From: Phaeoceros laevis
Taxonomy: Eukaryota > Anthocerotophyta > Anthocerotopsida > Notothyladales
DNA length: 64,000 nt
Direction of reading: 5' to 3'
NCBI GenBank assembly: GCA_049999765.1
Contig: JBNGIQ010009497.1
Location: 463,672-527,671 of the forward strand
Each line of letters opens with the position of its first letter. Position 1 is the first letter of the stretch. This document shows positions 22,138 to 38,548 of this stretch, in pieces. The position numbers and the translations under genes were made by a program. A model generated the notes under the pieces. It was not told the origin of the DNA. It ran no database searches and saw only the letters and a list, made by a program, of their open reading frames with translations.

Positions 22138-23316
22138 TCACTTCTTGCCGCCCCCTGAGACGTTGAATTTGAAAAAAATGATGTCCCCATCTTGGACAAC
22201 ATAGTTTTTGCCTTCCTGTTTGTACTTCCCTGCAGCCTTGACGGCAGACTCTGACCCTAGCTCTTTTAGGTCTTCGAACTTCATCACTTCCGCGCAGATG
22301 AATCCTTTCTCAAAATCAGTATGGATGGTGCCAGCTGCTTGCGGAGCCTTAGTATGCTTCCTGATCTGCCAACACTTCACTTCATCAGGACCTGAAGTGA
22401 AGAAGTAGATTAGATTAATGGCAGAGAAACCCGTCTTGATGATCTTCGGCAAGGCGCTCTGTAGCTGATTGTCTTGGAGGTACTTGGCTGCATCGTTTGG
22501 CTCCATGTCCGCCAGCTTCTGCTCTAATGCCCCACAGAAGGGAATAATAGTCTCACCCCCGTGCTCCTGAACCCAGCCATGGATCTTGGGAAGCCATTTG
22601 TTCTTCTTCCTCTGGTAGTCCTTCTCGTTCAGGTTCACAAGGTACACCACAGACTTCGCACTCAATAACTGTAGAGTGTTCAAGACCTCAATTTCAGCAG
22701 TTTTCCAGTCCCCGAACCTGATGTCCTTTCCAGATTTCAGCCACTCAAGTGCCTTTTGGCAGAGCTCCAGCTCCAGCTTGCTCTGCTTATCGTTGCTACG
22801 CTTCAGCACTTTCTGCAGGTCATCTATCGTCCTCTCCACAAACTCGATATCCTTCAGCCGCAACTCCTCATGGATGAGCTCCACATCCCTAATCGGATCT
22901 ATAGTGTCCTCCACATGTTGAATCTCCGGGTCGTCGAATGCTCTTAGAACATGAAAGATACCATCTACTGCCCGGATGTGCGACAAGAAGTTGTTTCCCA
23001 GACCCTGACCCGCGTGTGCCCCCCGCACCAGTCCTGCAATATCATGCACCTGCAGAAATGCGGCCACCTCGCTCTTTGGCTTGAAGAGCTGGCACAGCCA
23101 CTCAAACCGCTGGTCTGGGACATTCAGCCGAGCTTCATTGGGGTCGATGGTGCAGAACGGATAATTCTCAGCAGGTATGGATAGCTTGGTCAGCGTGTTG
23201 AAGAGGGTCGATTTCCCGACGTTAGGCAGCCCCACAATACCGATTTTCAGGTGGGATGAAAAACGACCTAGGATTGGCCGCTCTGCCACCGGCTCCTTGG
23301 AAGCCTTGGGCGGCAT
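22138..23316 (-). CDS. OLA1: Obg-like ATPase 1 (YchF)
   Basis: A single-exon frame of 392 residues, close to the family's usual length of about 390-400. P-loop GLPNVGKST (G1) at about 30, switch T in [19 protein letters not shown] (G3), and NLNE (about 230) in place of NKxD, which is the feature that gives this GTPase-fold family ATP preference. A helical insertion follows ([16 protein letters not shown]), and the C-terminal TGS domain has [29 protein letters not shown] and [16 protein letters not shown]1 is a cytosolic, ribosome-associated ATPase affecting translation and stress responses. It is divergent from the MYST acetyltransferase with 328 bases between start codons. Confidence 0.97.
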   Translation of the reverse strand: MPPKASKEPVAERPILGRFSSHLKIGIVGLPNVGKSTLFNTLTKLSIPAENYPFCTIDPNEARLNVPDQRFEWLCQLFKPKSEVAAFLQVHDIAGLVRGAHAGQGLGNNFLSHIRAVDGIFHVLRAFDDPEIQHVEDTIDPIRDVELIHEELRLKDIEFVERTIDDLQKVLKRSNDKQSKLELELCQKALEWLKSGKDIRFGDWKTAEIEVLNTLQLLSAKSVVYLVNLNEKDYQRKKNKWLPKIHGWVQEHGGETIIPFCGALEQKLADMEPNDAAKYLQDNQLQSALPKIIKTGFSAINLIYFFTSGPDEVKCWQIRKHTKAPQAAGTIHTDFEKGFICAEVMKFEDLKELGSESAVKAAGKYKQEGKNYVVQDGDIIFFKFNVSGGGKK

Positions 23317-23644
23317 TGTAGCTGTGCCCTCTCACGCGCCCCTGCTGTTTCAACACCACCAGCCCAGGATCGGGGCGCAGATCTCAATTGTGCACGCAGG
23401 TTCCTACTGGTGCCAAAACCCTAAACCCAATTGCAAGGTGATTGACAATTACTGTACGGAGGGAGATCCACGTTTCCAAATTACCATTCTGTCCATAAAG
23501 AGCTTCTGTATACCACCAATTAGAATTCCACTTAAGCATTGGTTTATTAGGGTTCCAAGCTCGCGGCGAAGGAAGAGCCGACCGAGGGTTTGAAGGTGCC
23601 GGGAGGGTTTGGGCAAGCATAGCAAGATTATATGGAGGCTCGGG
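23317..23644. promoter_or_regulatory. Shared divergent promoter region, OLA1 / MYST acetyltransferase
   Basis: The 328 bases separate two head-to-head start codons and must carry both promoters. The open frame of the acetyltransferase extends upstream of 23645 but lacks an ATG. No defined element recognised. Confidence 0.5.
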
Positions 23645-26551
<2,907 letters not shown>

Positions 26552-27165
26552 ATTTTGTTGCACTGCTTCTAAAAGCTAGGGTGGGCCTGCAGCATCAAGG
26601 ATGTTGCTTGTAAAATTGTACATTAGCTAACGTAGTTTTGTAAAATTGTGGGTCTTTCTGCGCGCCACGCGAACAATGCTGGCAAGTTTTCCCATCACGA
26701 CTCTGGTGCTGCCATGTCCCACTTGACGGACTATTGCATACTCCTGGATATTTTTGGGTCGAACAACGTCACTTTGGTTGGATGAACGACTTGCTGCCGC
26801 AAGTAAGCACGTGGTAGATGCTCTTCTCTCATTCGAATGGCCGCGGAAGAAGGGACAAGGTTGTACACTCCGCAAACCTCAGCATCGTGACAGCCGAATG
26901 TGTGAGGCTGCACAATGCAATCCAAGGACGTGTCGACGGTGCAACTCGAAGGTACGTCCTCATCCATCGCTGAAGTGACTGGAAGTCAAGTGGTCCAAGA
27001 AGGTCAGACGGCCTAACGGCGATTCACAGGTAACAGGAATTCCTCAAATCTGTCAAACAGAAATGGCCTTGTCTACCGTCCTACAAAAAATTTCATCCAA
27101 GCAGCAAATGAAGTGCTGTTCGATGTTCGATGAAGATCAAGTAGCTGCTGACTCCTTCAAGCACC
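26552..27165. other. Convergent 3' flanks, no gene supported
   Basis: Lies between the stop codons of the acetyltransferase (+) and PRPP synthetase (-). Overlapping open frames on both strands at 26627-26978 have no recognisable product. Most likely both 3' UTRs. Confidence 0.45.
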
Positions 27166-28440
27166 TCAATCGATCTCCAGACTTGAGTGGCGGAGGAAGC
27201 CGGTGGTACAGTCATCGTGGACGCGCCAGATGGTTTCGCCAAGAAGGTTAGCAACTGACAAAACAGTCAATTGCGGGAAGTAGTGGGCTTCCTTAACAGG
27301 AATGGTGTTGGTGATGATGACCTCTTGAAATAGACCTCCGGATAATCTTTCGATAGCGGGAGGACTGAAAACAGCATGTGTTGCGCAAGCGTACACTTCT
27401 CTGGCACCCTCTTGGTGCAAAAGAGTTGCACCGTTGGCAATTGTCCCAGCCGTATCAATCATGTCATCCACCATAACGGCAACCTTGCCCTTCACATCCC
27501 CGATCAGATTCATCACCTCGGCTATGTTGTGGCCTTGCCTTCGCTTGTCCACAATGGCCAAAGGTGCATCCGACAGTTTCTTGGCGAACGCTCTTGCCCG
27601 GGCCACACCTCCAACGTCAGGGGACACCACCACCAAATCGTCCGCCGAAATCATCTTGCTGGCCAGGTAATCTAAGATCACTGGCTGACCATACACATGA
27701 TCAACAGGGATGTCGAAGTACCCTATAGACTGGCCGGAGTGGAGGTCACAGGCCAGCACCCGGTTTGCTCCCGCTTCGGTGATCAAATTGGCCACAAGCT
27801 TGGCAGCTATGGACTCCCGCCCCTGAGATTTCCGGTCAGCCCTTGCGTACCCGAAGTAGGGGATGACAGCAGTGATTGTCTTGGCAGAGGCACGGCGGCA
27901 GGCATCGATCATCACCAGAAGCTCCATCAGATTTTCGTTAGCAGGCGGGCAAGTAGGTTGCACCAGGAACACATCGCACCCCCGCACGCTCTCCTGCACC
28001 TGCACGTAGATCTCTCCGTCCGCAAACCGCTTGATGTGGATCTTCCCAAGGTCCAGCCCCATACAGCAAGCGATTTCCTGCGCCAGCTGCTTGTTGGCCG
28101 TGCCCGAAAAAATTCTCAGCCTGCTCTCCTGCCCTCCTGCCCAAGAGGGATCCCGCAGCTCCAAATCCAGGGCCCTCGACCCCAGTAGGTTGCAGGGGTT
28201 CAGCAGGCCTGCATTCGGCAACGCCACAGGCCTCCCGTTCCACGCCCCAGCAGCAGGTGCTGCCTCACATCGTATGGGCAAGCAGAGTTGCTTCCTTTCC
28301 CCATGGCCCTTCCCCTCTGAAGCTCCGCCAACCCAATTCTGCTTCCCTGCCAGCTGCATTCCTCCATTGCAATGTGCCTCCTCAGCGCGGCTTCCGCCAC
28401 AGGGGGAGGCCAACGGAGACCACGCCCGCATCATCGCCAT
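27166..28440 (-). CDS. PRS: Ribose-phosphate pyrophosphokinase, organellar type
   Basis: A single-exon frame of 424 residues. The first 100 or so are a Gly/Ala-rich extension starting MAMMRAWSPLASPCGG, consistent with a plastid (or mitochondrial) transit peptide. The catalytic part starts at LRIFSGTANKQLAQEIA, with FADGEIYVQVQESVRG, the ATP loop, PYFGYARADRKSQGRE, HSGQSIGYFDIPVDH, VVSPDVGGVARARAFA and the PRPP-binding signature VMVDDMIDTAGTI. It makes PRPP from ribose 5-phosphate and ATP for purine, pyrimidine, His, Trp and NAD synthesis. The phosphate-dependent class I signature (KRRQGHN) is present. ATG at 28440 is the first in frame. It is head to head with the ankyrin gene. Confidence 0.96.
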   Translation of the reverse strand: MAMMRAWSPLASPCGGSRAEEAHCNGGMQLAGKQNWVGGASEGKGHGERKQLCLPIRCEAAPAAGAWNGRPVALPNAGLLNPCNLLGSRALDLELRDPSWAGGQESRLRIFSGTANKQLAQEIACCMGLDLGKIHIKRFADGEIYVQVQESVRGCDVFLVQPTCPPANENLMELLVMIDACRRASAKTITAVIPYFGYARADRKSQGRESIAAKLVANLITEAGANRVLACDLHSGQSIGYFDIPVDHVYGQPVILDYLASKMISADDLVVVSPDVGGVARARAFAKKLSDAPLAIVDKRRQGHNIAEVMNLIGDVKGKVAVMVDDMIDTAGTIANGATLLHQEGAREVYACATHAVFSPPAIERLSGGLFQEVIITNTIPVKEAHYFPQLTVLSVANLLGETIWRVHDDCTTGFLRHSSLEID

Positions 28441-28911
28441 GGCTCTGCACCGTAACTGCTCTGGGTGCTGCTAAACCCTAGCCAAAAACCTTGGCAAAGA
28501 GACGCACGCCTTATACAGGGCAAAGCATGCAATAGGAAGGAGGGCCTTACACTGGGCTCGTGGTCAGCCGAGGTTTGGCACGGAGTCAGGACGAAAGCAA
28601 GCAGCAGCTCAGATGCCTAGACTTGGCTTATCTCGTTTTGGCGTACGACTCACCCACACCTTGCTCACCTCGGTCCTATGCTCCTTTTCTATGGCAGCGT
28701 CTCTGTAAGCCACGTGTGAAGGGAGGAGCTTTAGAGCTGCGAACGCCATCCTGCATTTCTGCTTGCCTTGGTAGACTAATACTGTAGCCGGACAAGGAAC
28801 ATTGCGTCCAGGACTTCCAACCGGCGGATTCGGTGGCTTGCTTGCTTGCTTCGGATGTGGAGTCTGGTTTTCTGCACCAATCTGTAGGGTCCACTGGGGA
28901 CAGGTGCGGCA
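28441..28911. promoter_or_regulatory. Shared divergent promoter region, PRS / ankyrin gene
   Basis: The 471 bases lie between the two start codons of head-to-head genes for proteins that both appear plastid-targeted. Contains both promoters by position. No motif was identified with confidence. Confidence 0.45.
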
Positions 28912-31173
28912 ATGGCGTCTTTAATGCCGCCCCTCAGTCCGTCCGCCCCTCCTCCCCGATGCATTTCGCGGCTGGAGGAGTCACTGCTTGCACCGTGCAC
29001 CGTCTCAGGGAATGGCTTGCGGAGCGGGCTGGGGTGGAGCCAGAGGACTGTGGTGCTGAGCACGAAGAGGAGCCGGCCGGCAAAGCTTGGCCAGATTAGG
29101 GCAGCGGTGAGGCCTGTTGCAGCCTTTGGTGATGAGGGGCTGGGAACTTTGGAGAGCTTGATTGAAAAGGATGTCCTAGAACAGGTTTTCCAGGCTCCCA
29201 GGAGGAGAGTGGCTCCTCTTGTTGGTAAGAAGGGCTGGAGGTTGGAGAGGCCGGGCCAGCTGAAGAAGGAACCTCTGATACCACAGGAGTGGAAACCAGT
29301 TCAATATGAGCGGAACAAACCTGATAAGGCGAAGAAGAGGGAGTATATCGACGACCTCGTGAAAGCAGCACAGGAGAGGGAGGCCAGGAAAAGGACTCTG
29401 GTGAAGGGTCAGGAAGATGTTCGCAGAAGGGCTTTTGTGGACGATCAGCAGGATGAAGTTGCTCACCGAACGTTCCTGCCGCAGAGCGAATCGTCCTGGT
29501 CATCCCGGCATGCTCCTACGACCTTTCCAGAGCGTCCTGGTTTGAGATACCCCAACAGCTCGAAGGAAAAAGCGGAGGCTGCTACGTTTGATGACGATTT
29601 AGACACGGAAAGCGATGGAGACGAGGATGATTCTCCAGTTGATGAATTGGCTACGGCCACCGATGATGACAGTGAAGAAGGGAGCAGTCTCAAATGGGAT
29701 GCCGAGGAAAGCGAGGATGAGGATGACGATGAGAATGAGAATGAGAACTCACGCGCAGATGAGGTCGGAGGATCCAGAGTTGTGGATGAGGGGCAGGTTT
29801 TGCAATCCATTGTCACTGATAATCTGGTTTCCCTCTCTGAGGGAAGAGCGAAGCCTCGAGATCCTTTCGCCAGATTAGGGGACAGGAGTTTTGCAGACGT
29901 AGTGAAGAGCTTGGAGGTGGATACGGGTGGAGAAGGCAAGGGTCCCATTCAGCAACCGCCGAAAAGAGGACAGACAGGAGTTGATCTTGATGCTGTAAAG
30001 GCCATGTTCAAAAAGCGGCCTGCCAACTTTCTGAGAACCTGCTCGGACAAGTGGAAGCCCTTGCACACAATCTCTGCGTCGTGGGAAAAAAGCATTAATC
30101 TCCCACTTTTCCTAAGATTTGACATCGACATTGATGAGCGCGACAAGGATGGCATGACAGCATTGCACAGGGCTGTTTGTAATGGAAGAAGAGTCACAGT
30201 GAAATATCTTATTGAAGCTGGTGCTGATGCTGCTGTGACAGATAAGGATGGTGCAACGCTGTTGCACTACGCAGCTAGAGCTGGAGTATCAGATGTAGCA
30301 AGGGATCTGCTCAAGGTGAGGCTGGACCCCAATGCCACGGACGATGGCGGATGGACACCGTTACATGTTGCTGTTCAATCTGGACGAAGGGACATGGTTA
30401 AGCGGTTTTTAACATATGGAGCCGAAGGCAACATCCAGAACAAGGATGGTTGCACTGCAATAGATTTAGCCATCGTTTATGCCAAGGCCTTCGATTTCTA
30501 CGAGATTGTGAAACTCTTCCAGTTGTCCCCTGAACAAGGGGCAACTGTGGAGCAGACACCGACACCAGCGGAGAGGGACGAGTATCTTGGTCGATGGAGG
30601 AGGTTTGGCAGTACGGCGCCAGAGAAGTGGATGCCTCTGCATACTCTAGCCGCATCTGGTAACCTTTTCCACATGTGCGAGCTTCTGAGGCAAGGAGGAC
30701 TTAACATCGATGCTGTGGACAAAGATGGCGAAACAGCGCTGCGGAAGGCGGTTGTATATGGGAAGCCAACCTCTGCGAAGCACTTAATAGAGGGCGGAGC
30801 CGATCCCTTCGTACAAGACTCCCATGGAGCGACACTGCTGCATTATGCCGCGCAAAACGGGTTTTTGGACAACATTAAGAAGCTGACGAAAAGGAGAGTC
30901 TTTGTCAACAGTCCAGACGACGACGGATGGACACCGTTACATGTGGCGGTGATGGGCGGAAGGAAAGACGTGATTCTATGCCTGCTGAATCGTGGAGCTG
31001 ACCGGTATTGCAGGAACAAAGATGGCAACATGGTGTTGGATATAGCTGCTTCCTTTGGAAGGAAATTTGGCTACTACCAAGTAGCCAAGGTAATTTCCAA
31101 AGCTCAGTTCAGACAGATTGAAGCAGACCTTGCTGCAAAAGAGGGATCGGAGAAGATAGGTACGTCCACGTAG
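28912..31173 (+). CDS. Plastid ankyrin-repeat protein with two EMB506/AKRP-like modules
   Basis: A single-exon frame of 753 residues. N-terminus MASLMPPLSPSAPPPR then Ser/Arg-rich, resembling a chloroplast transit peptide. Residues about 115-185 are basic and charged. About 228-287 is strongly acidic (DTESDGDEDDS, EDEDDDENENEN). Two homologous ankyrin modules follow. Module 1 (about 380-540) runs from KWKPLHTI through DKDGMTALHRAV, DKDGATLLHYAA, DDGGWTPLHVAV and NKDGCTAIDLA. Module 2 (about 570-735) runs from KWMPLHTL through DKDGETALRKAV, DSHGATLLHYAA, DDDGWTPLHVAV and NKDGNMVLDIA. Each matches the PLHTLA-to-GRxFxxY block of EMB506 and AKRP, interacting plastid ankyrin proteins needed for embryo and chloroplast development in Arabidopsis. 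Function here is inferred from that resemblance. Confidence 0.88.
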   Translation: MASLMPPLSPSAPPPRCISRLEESLLAPCTVSGNGLRSGLGWSQRTVVLSTKRSRPAKLGQIRAAVRPVAAFGDEGLGTLESLIEKDVLEQVFQAPRRRVAPLVGKKGWRLERPGQLKKEPLIPQEWKPVQYERNKPDKAKKREYIDDLVKAAQEREARKRTLVKGQEDVRRRAFVDDQQDEVAHRTFLPQSESSWSSRHAPTTFPERPGLRYPNSSKEKAEAATFDDDLDTESDGDEDDSPVDELATATDDDSEEGSSLKWDAEESEDEDDDENENENSRADEVGGSRVVDEGQVLQSIVTDNLVSLSEGRAKPRDPFARLGDRSFADVVKSLEVDTGGEGKGPIQQPPKRGQTGVDLDAVKAMFKKRPANFLRTCSDKWKPLHTISASWEKSINLPLFLRFDIDIDERDKDGMTALHRAVCNGRRVTVKYLIEAGADAAVTDKDGATLLHYAARAGVSDVARDLLKVRLDPNATDDGGWTPLHVAVQSGRRDMVKRFLTYGAEGNIQNKDGCTAIDLAIVYAKAFDFYEIVKLFQLSPEQGATVEQTPTPAERDEYLGRWRRFGSTAPEKWMPLHTLAASGNLFHMCELLRQGGLNIDAVDKDGETALRKAVVYGKPTSAKHLIEGGADPFVQDSHGATLLHYAAQNGFLDNIKKLTKRRVFVNSPDDDGWTPLHVAVMGGRKDVILCLLNRGADRYCRNKDGNMVLDIAASFGRKFGYYQVAKVISKAQFRQIEADLAAKEGSEKIGTST

Positions 31174-31568
31174 AATTATCTGTAGCCCACGGACGATTGT
31201 ATTGCTACCCATAATTGTATTGCTACCCATAAATGCTATGGCACACAAGCTCTGGACATATTGTCTTAGGAGTAATGGCAAAGTCCACCGCGGCACTACG
31301 ACTATGCAGACTCCAAATGCCGACCGATTATCTGCATCTGTAAACCGTTCAGCTTACGCAGGGTCCCGATCCTCCCTTTTAACTGCTCCCAGTCTGTGGA
31401 AGTCGTTACTGGAATCCAAATGTCCAACACGAAAAAGCTCTACTTACGGGTAACCATTTTCCAAATGGTATGTACAAATACTACAGATGTTCGCAGGAGA
31501 CACTGCAATACCTGAATACAATAAGACCTCCGCAAGCATGACAGAGAGCGGTTATATCCAGCTGTGAA
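31174..31568. other. Convergent 3' flanks with an 18-bp tandem duplication
   Basis: Lies between two convergent stop codons. The 18-base word ATTGTATTGCTACCCATA occurs twice in direct tandem at 31196-31213 and 31214-31231, just past the ankyrin gene's stop. No gene seen. Confidence 0.55.
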
Positions 31569-32451
31569 CTATCTCACAGCCAACAGCCAGAAAGACAAGA
31601 AAAATGAGAGACTTATCATCACCCAACTGAGGAATGCCATTGCAGCCGCGGCTTCATATTTCGCACAGTGGTTTGGTCCACACTCTTGCAAGTCATTATC
31701 AATGAGCACTGTGATACCAGAAGTAGCACATGCAGCTGCGAAGGTTAATGTTGAAGTTATCTGCATGTAGAAAGTAGCGAAGGTTCAGCTTTGGAAGATG
31801 CGGAAACACAATCCAGTGACAGTTTAGCATCTGAAACAGGTTCGAAATATGAATTTGAATCTCACCCAATCCCCCACAACAAATAAGCTGACCAACAGTG
31901 AGTTTCGAAGGCTTCTCCTAGTCAGTAGAGCATAAGCATCGATTGTTGCCAACGACAAGCTCCAAAGGCACTGCAGAATCATGGCTGCCACCAAGTAGCT
32001 GCAGATAGTGCAGGAGGATAAGCTAATGTCAAGCACGAGCAAGTACATGCAGTGCCACAAACAAACCATTTAGTTGAAACACACCTAGGTCACTCCAGGT
32101 CATGTATACATATGTTCACTGTCTATCTAAGCACATAAAAGCCAAACGAGTAGCCAAAAGAATTACTCTTTTGAACCTGTCAATGCAAGCAACTTCACAC
32201 TGCGCAACGATCTGAGGCAGCCATGGATCCCAAGTAGAGTGTGGACAGTACCAGAAGGCTGTGACACTCGAGAAGTCGGGTATGGACACCATAATGCCAA
32301 ACGCAATGACTGCAAAACCGAATTGCCCAAGTCTCAAAGCCAGTCCTCCTAGGGTGCCAGCAACTCCTGGCAGGTCTTTCATTCTGACCATAGGAGGAGC
32401 GAGCATTGGAGGAACACCTACGGGGTGCACTTGAGGATGCGAGGCGTCCAT
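31569..32451 (-). CDS. CASP-like membrane protein (CASPL5 type)
   Basis: Three exons, 32252-32451, 31866-31998 and 31569-31760, join in frame into about 174 residues. The N-terminus [15 protein letters not shown] and [20 protein letters not shown] are typical of CASPL5 members. Four membrane segments are visible: [31 protein letters not shown] with the conserved DAYALL that follows; [20 protein letters not shown]; and [18 protein letters not shown]. The extracellular Cys pair lies in [16 protein letters not shown]-like proteins are MARVEL-related plasma-membrane scaffolds; CASPs themselves organise Casparian strip deposition. CASPL5 is an old branch found throughout land plants with no defined role. 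Start ATG at 32451. Confidence 0.93.
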
Positions 32452-35140
32452 ATTCCTGCACCCGGTGGTTCCTTCCGCCCTGCAGCAATCTCCACCTAAG
32501 ATAGCTAGTTATTATCCATGAACCATGAACGAACTTTGGGACGCCACTGGCTACACATATTCTTCGCACAACTTCATGAGACTCATGAACTGCTTGCTGT
32601 CAACGAAACCATCATGCCCCCAAAATCTTCTCCTACCATGAGATCAGAATCTTCGCAAGTTGTTTGACAGAGGCTATGCTCCAAGCTGAGCTATCATGGA
32701 GTATCGCTAAACCACCTGTTCTCGACAATGCGGCTGCTAAATTCACCACCCGGCGTCCTCCCTTGCGGGTTTTTCAAGGTTGGACTCCTAACCTTTTGGA
32801 GTCAGCTCCACTCCTTCCAGCTCTTGCTACCAAGGGCCAAGTGCCAAGTGCCTTTCGTATCACAACGGCGACTTTAGTGATTACTTGCAGTCGCCCAGGT
32901 CCTGCTGCTTGCCATGCAGCAACTGAGGGTGCACACTCAGTAACTAAAAGCTATCTCCAGTCTACGGCACACACTCCTGTGCATATTCGCCCAGTCGCCC
33001 ACAGACCTTCTCACATATCCATAGCTACAAGATGAGCTAAACCTGTGTGTGAAATCCAGCTGAGTGCGGCGCTACCCGAAAAAACGTGACCTGAAGGGAG
33101 AAGGTCAGAAGCATTCAACAATTGACTAGTCCCAGTCAACATGATTCTCAGCTCATGGCGCTAACAATGTCCGTGGCCAACCTAAGCAGCAAGATCCAAA
33201 CGTGTTCAAACCAGCTCGCTCATAGCCCTGGGAGCTTACATGCCAAGCTGCACCCAAAACCCCTTCCTCGCTCCATCAATCTCCCCTACACAGTCTAGAC
33301 AATCAAGACACTTCTAGATGGCAGTGCATCAACAGGCTCCCAGCAGCTCCCACCTACCTCGGGCTCGAAAATGCTAGACCAGATCCTCGGAGGACACCAC
33401 CGTGCACTTGCTCAGGACCAGTAGCCAGTCCACTCCACATCAGCTGGACCATAACTGGCACACCTCCAGATTGTGCGCTGGAAAGAGAGAGGAGATTCTG
33501 CAAGTTCGTGTCACCAGAAGGCCGAAGATTAAGGCGTCGGACAAGCGAGAAGCTCCGAAAAATGATGGGAGCCGGCAAAGCAATTGATCACTCGCCTGGT
33601 CAGCCGGGCGGCCCTTCCTACCACGTTCGCCACTGGCGCTTTCGCCGAAACTGAACTGCCTTTATTGCTGGCGCAGAAATCGGAGCACCAAATATATCAC
33701 ATTAGGTCACAGTACTGGGACCTTCAGAATGCCACCACGCGTATCAGCCAAGTAGGACCGCCCAGAGCGCGTGTACGACCCTTTCCGGAATGGACGTACC
33801 ACGGAGACTATGGCACTGTAGGAAGACGATGGCCAACCTGCCACTGCATTGCTTCCGATGTGCTTTTCGTTGACATTGGAACTCGCTCTGCTTGCCAAAT
33901 GGCATTCGTCACCCCTCTTGGTCCCTTCAGCTTTGCTTCTTGTTCCTTGACCCTGATTGCTGTGGAGGCGATGGAGCTGCGCAACATTGTTCACGAGATT
34001 CATCTCTTTCAGATGCTCGGAAGGCCTTGGAAGGCGGTCGCAAGTTTAGGATTCTCCCCAGCGCTTGCACGGTTAAATACTGTTGGCTTCTTCTCCTCTT
34101 TCAGCTCTCCGAGAACGATTTAAGGGCGCTCCTGGAAGATGCCGGCTCCACAATGAGCTCGAGGCGTTGCTGAAGGCTGAAGGTCAGAGCCTCTGTGAGA
34201 TACTTGCAGAATACCAGATATTGGTTCCTACTCAGAGGTAGACTACATCTGGCGGTGCAGGGGGATGGGGAGGATAGGAAACCTCTAGTGGCTAGTTCCC
34301 AAGCATTCTTCTGCTACTATGATTCAGTTCGCACATTCGCTTATTGGCTTCCCTAGCGGTGTGACAGACGCAGAATCTCTACTTTGTTAGCTTGTCAGTA
34401 AGTGCATGAAATGTAACATCTGACAACACTCAACCAAGTATATTTGAACCAAGTATGTTTGTACCAAGTATGTTTGTACCAAGTATGCTTGTACCAGGTA
34501 TGTTTGTTACAAGTTGTTCTGTTTGTTAGAACTGGGACAGATGAATCCACAGAGCTTTTTCTGGAGATCTCGGACTCCGATCTGCAGCTACCGGCTTTCG
34601 TGCTTGGTAGGCATTTACAGCAGAGAAGGGAGACTCTTGGTCCGACCGGATGGAGTGTGAGAAGGCTGGTATAGTCAGCAGGCTATGGATTGGAGATCCT
34701 AGGCCTTGACATGGTGTTGCTCAGTTCCCTCTGCCAATGTATAGAAACTGCGTATGAATTCGCAGGCTCCTTGTCTGTAGTAGACACTGTACTTCGAGTT
34801 CGCCTTGTTTGTACTTTGAGTTCGCCTGGTTTGGTCGTCGTTCCCCAGAAGCCAAAAAGAAGACCATATGTGTGGTACCGCACTGGCGATATGCATCCTA
34901 TGCGGCCTAGTGCGCTCATAATAATAATATTGCTTTATTTAACATACATCTGGATGCTGGACCCCTCATGTACGTCGGCTAAGACTCTGCTTGAGAAACT
35001 ACAATATGTGTGTGTGATAGTGCCTGTTAACAAACATTTATGCGTATGACGTTTGCATGTGACAACTAAACCAACCAGCAAAGAGAACCATCTTGAAGAT
35101 GGGGAGGAGCAAAATTTGCGGAAACAGACACTTTTCTACT
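32452..35140. other. 2.7 kb without a confirmed gene; possible unresolved two-exon gene near 33.8-34.2 kb
   Basis: The part next to 32452 holds the CASP-like promoter. Around 33840-34240 (+) there are coding-like hints: a frame reading SDARKALEGGRKFRILPSACT ends at a GT near 34072, and after an AG at 34106 two frames continue, one as ALRERFKGAPGRCRL with LHNELEALLKAEGQ and EILAEYQILV. I do not recognise the product and could not settle the frame. A 15-bp tandem repeat is at 34434-34512. The remainder shows nothing supported. Confidence 0.35.
34434..34512 (+). repeat. 15-bp tandem repeat (ACCAAGTATGTTTGT)
   Basis: About five imperfect units of ACCAAGTATGTTTGT follow one another from 34434. 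They produce a short open frame of repeated QVCLY which I treat as a by-product, not a gene. Confidence 0.8.
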
Positions 35141-37525
<2,385 letters not shown>

Positions 37526-38548
37526 GGTGGGAGCGCTCAAGAAAAAGTGTCACAGCACTTCAAATTGCAGAATCTAAGCATCTGTCATCCACCATTGAGC
37601 AATGTGAAGCTTGGTTCCTCTTTACAAAGTCAGCACCACTCAGCAGCCGCCCAGTGTCCTAGATTGCTTCCATCGCACAGGCAACTGCTCTGGTCACTGA
37701 ACCTGCTCACAGAGGAGATTGATTCGGATTTGTCATGTTTGAGAACGTCTGCTTTTGTGAGGAGGAGGAGAAGAACTAGAAAAAAATCGTTTCTAACAAG
37801 ATGATCCTCACCTGGATCTACAGTTCCGGTACTTTCAACTAACTGCAGCAAGACGCAAATTTTCGCGAATGTTCGATGTAGTCTGTGTGTTTGGAATAAG
37901 GGATGACATCAATCAGGTTTGCATTCAGCTCGGAACTAATTCACGCTGAGCGCCTAGGCATCGGTAGTGCCGTTCCTAGTGGAAGGCTACTCTGTGACAG
38001 ACATAACGGATGTAGTGTCCTAGAGTGATCTGCAAGGTGAACAGGTTTGGCCTTTCAAGCGGCCAATCTAGCCATAAGCACGATGCTTGAATGCTAATCC
38101 CAAACACTAGAATTAATCTATTGTGACCATATGCCTTATTGAAGTCTCTTCTTGATATCACCTAGCCAGCGAACCAAAGGCCTCCCTTCCTTCCACCTGG
38201 TACCAAAGGCCCCATATTGTCGGCAAGCGTCCAAGGTACCGTTCCGTTACCCAAAAAATTTCGAAGTCACGATCCTGTCCATGTAAGCTTGCGCTATGCT
38301 TTGCACGAGCTTTCCGGCCCAAAGCCCGGAAACTACCGCCGCTCCTTTCCTTGCTATTAAGGAGGGGTTGTGGCAGTGCCACGTTGTAACGTAGACCCCG
38401 CGGAAGATCATGGTGGAATGGCACCTGAATTGAGGTTCGCTCTGGTTGCCTGCCTTACGTCGGCACGGCACATTGATCTCTATGCAGTGCACGAATTGCA
38501 ATCTCGTGTGCGCTAATGCACTTGGCATCATCCATTGGGCGCCCCGCC
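37526..38548. other. Divergent promoter region, PIP / LON-RING gene
   Basis: One kilobase between two head-to-head start codons (37525 on minus, 38549 on plus). No open frame here shows a recognisable domain. Regulatory content could not be read by eye. Confidence 0.45.

Noticed and set aside
34444-34674. Short protein with repeated QVCLY
   Set aside because: Encoded by a 15-bp tandem repeat, with no further support.
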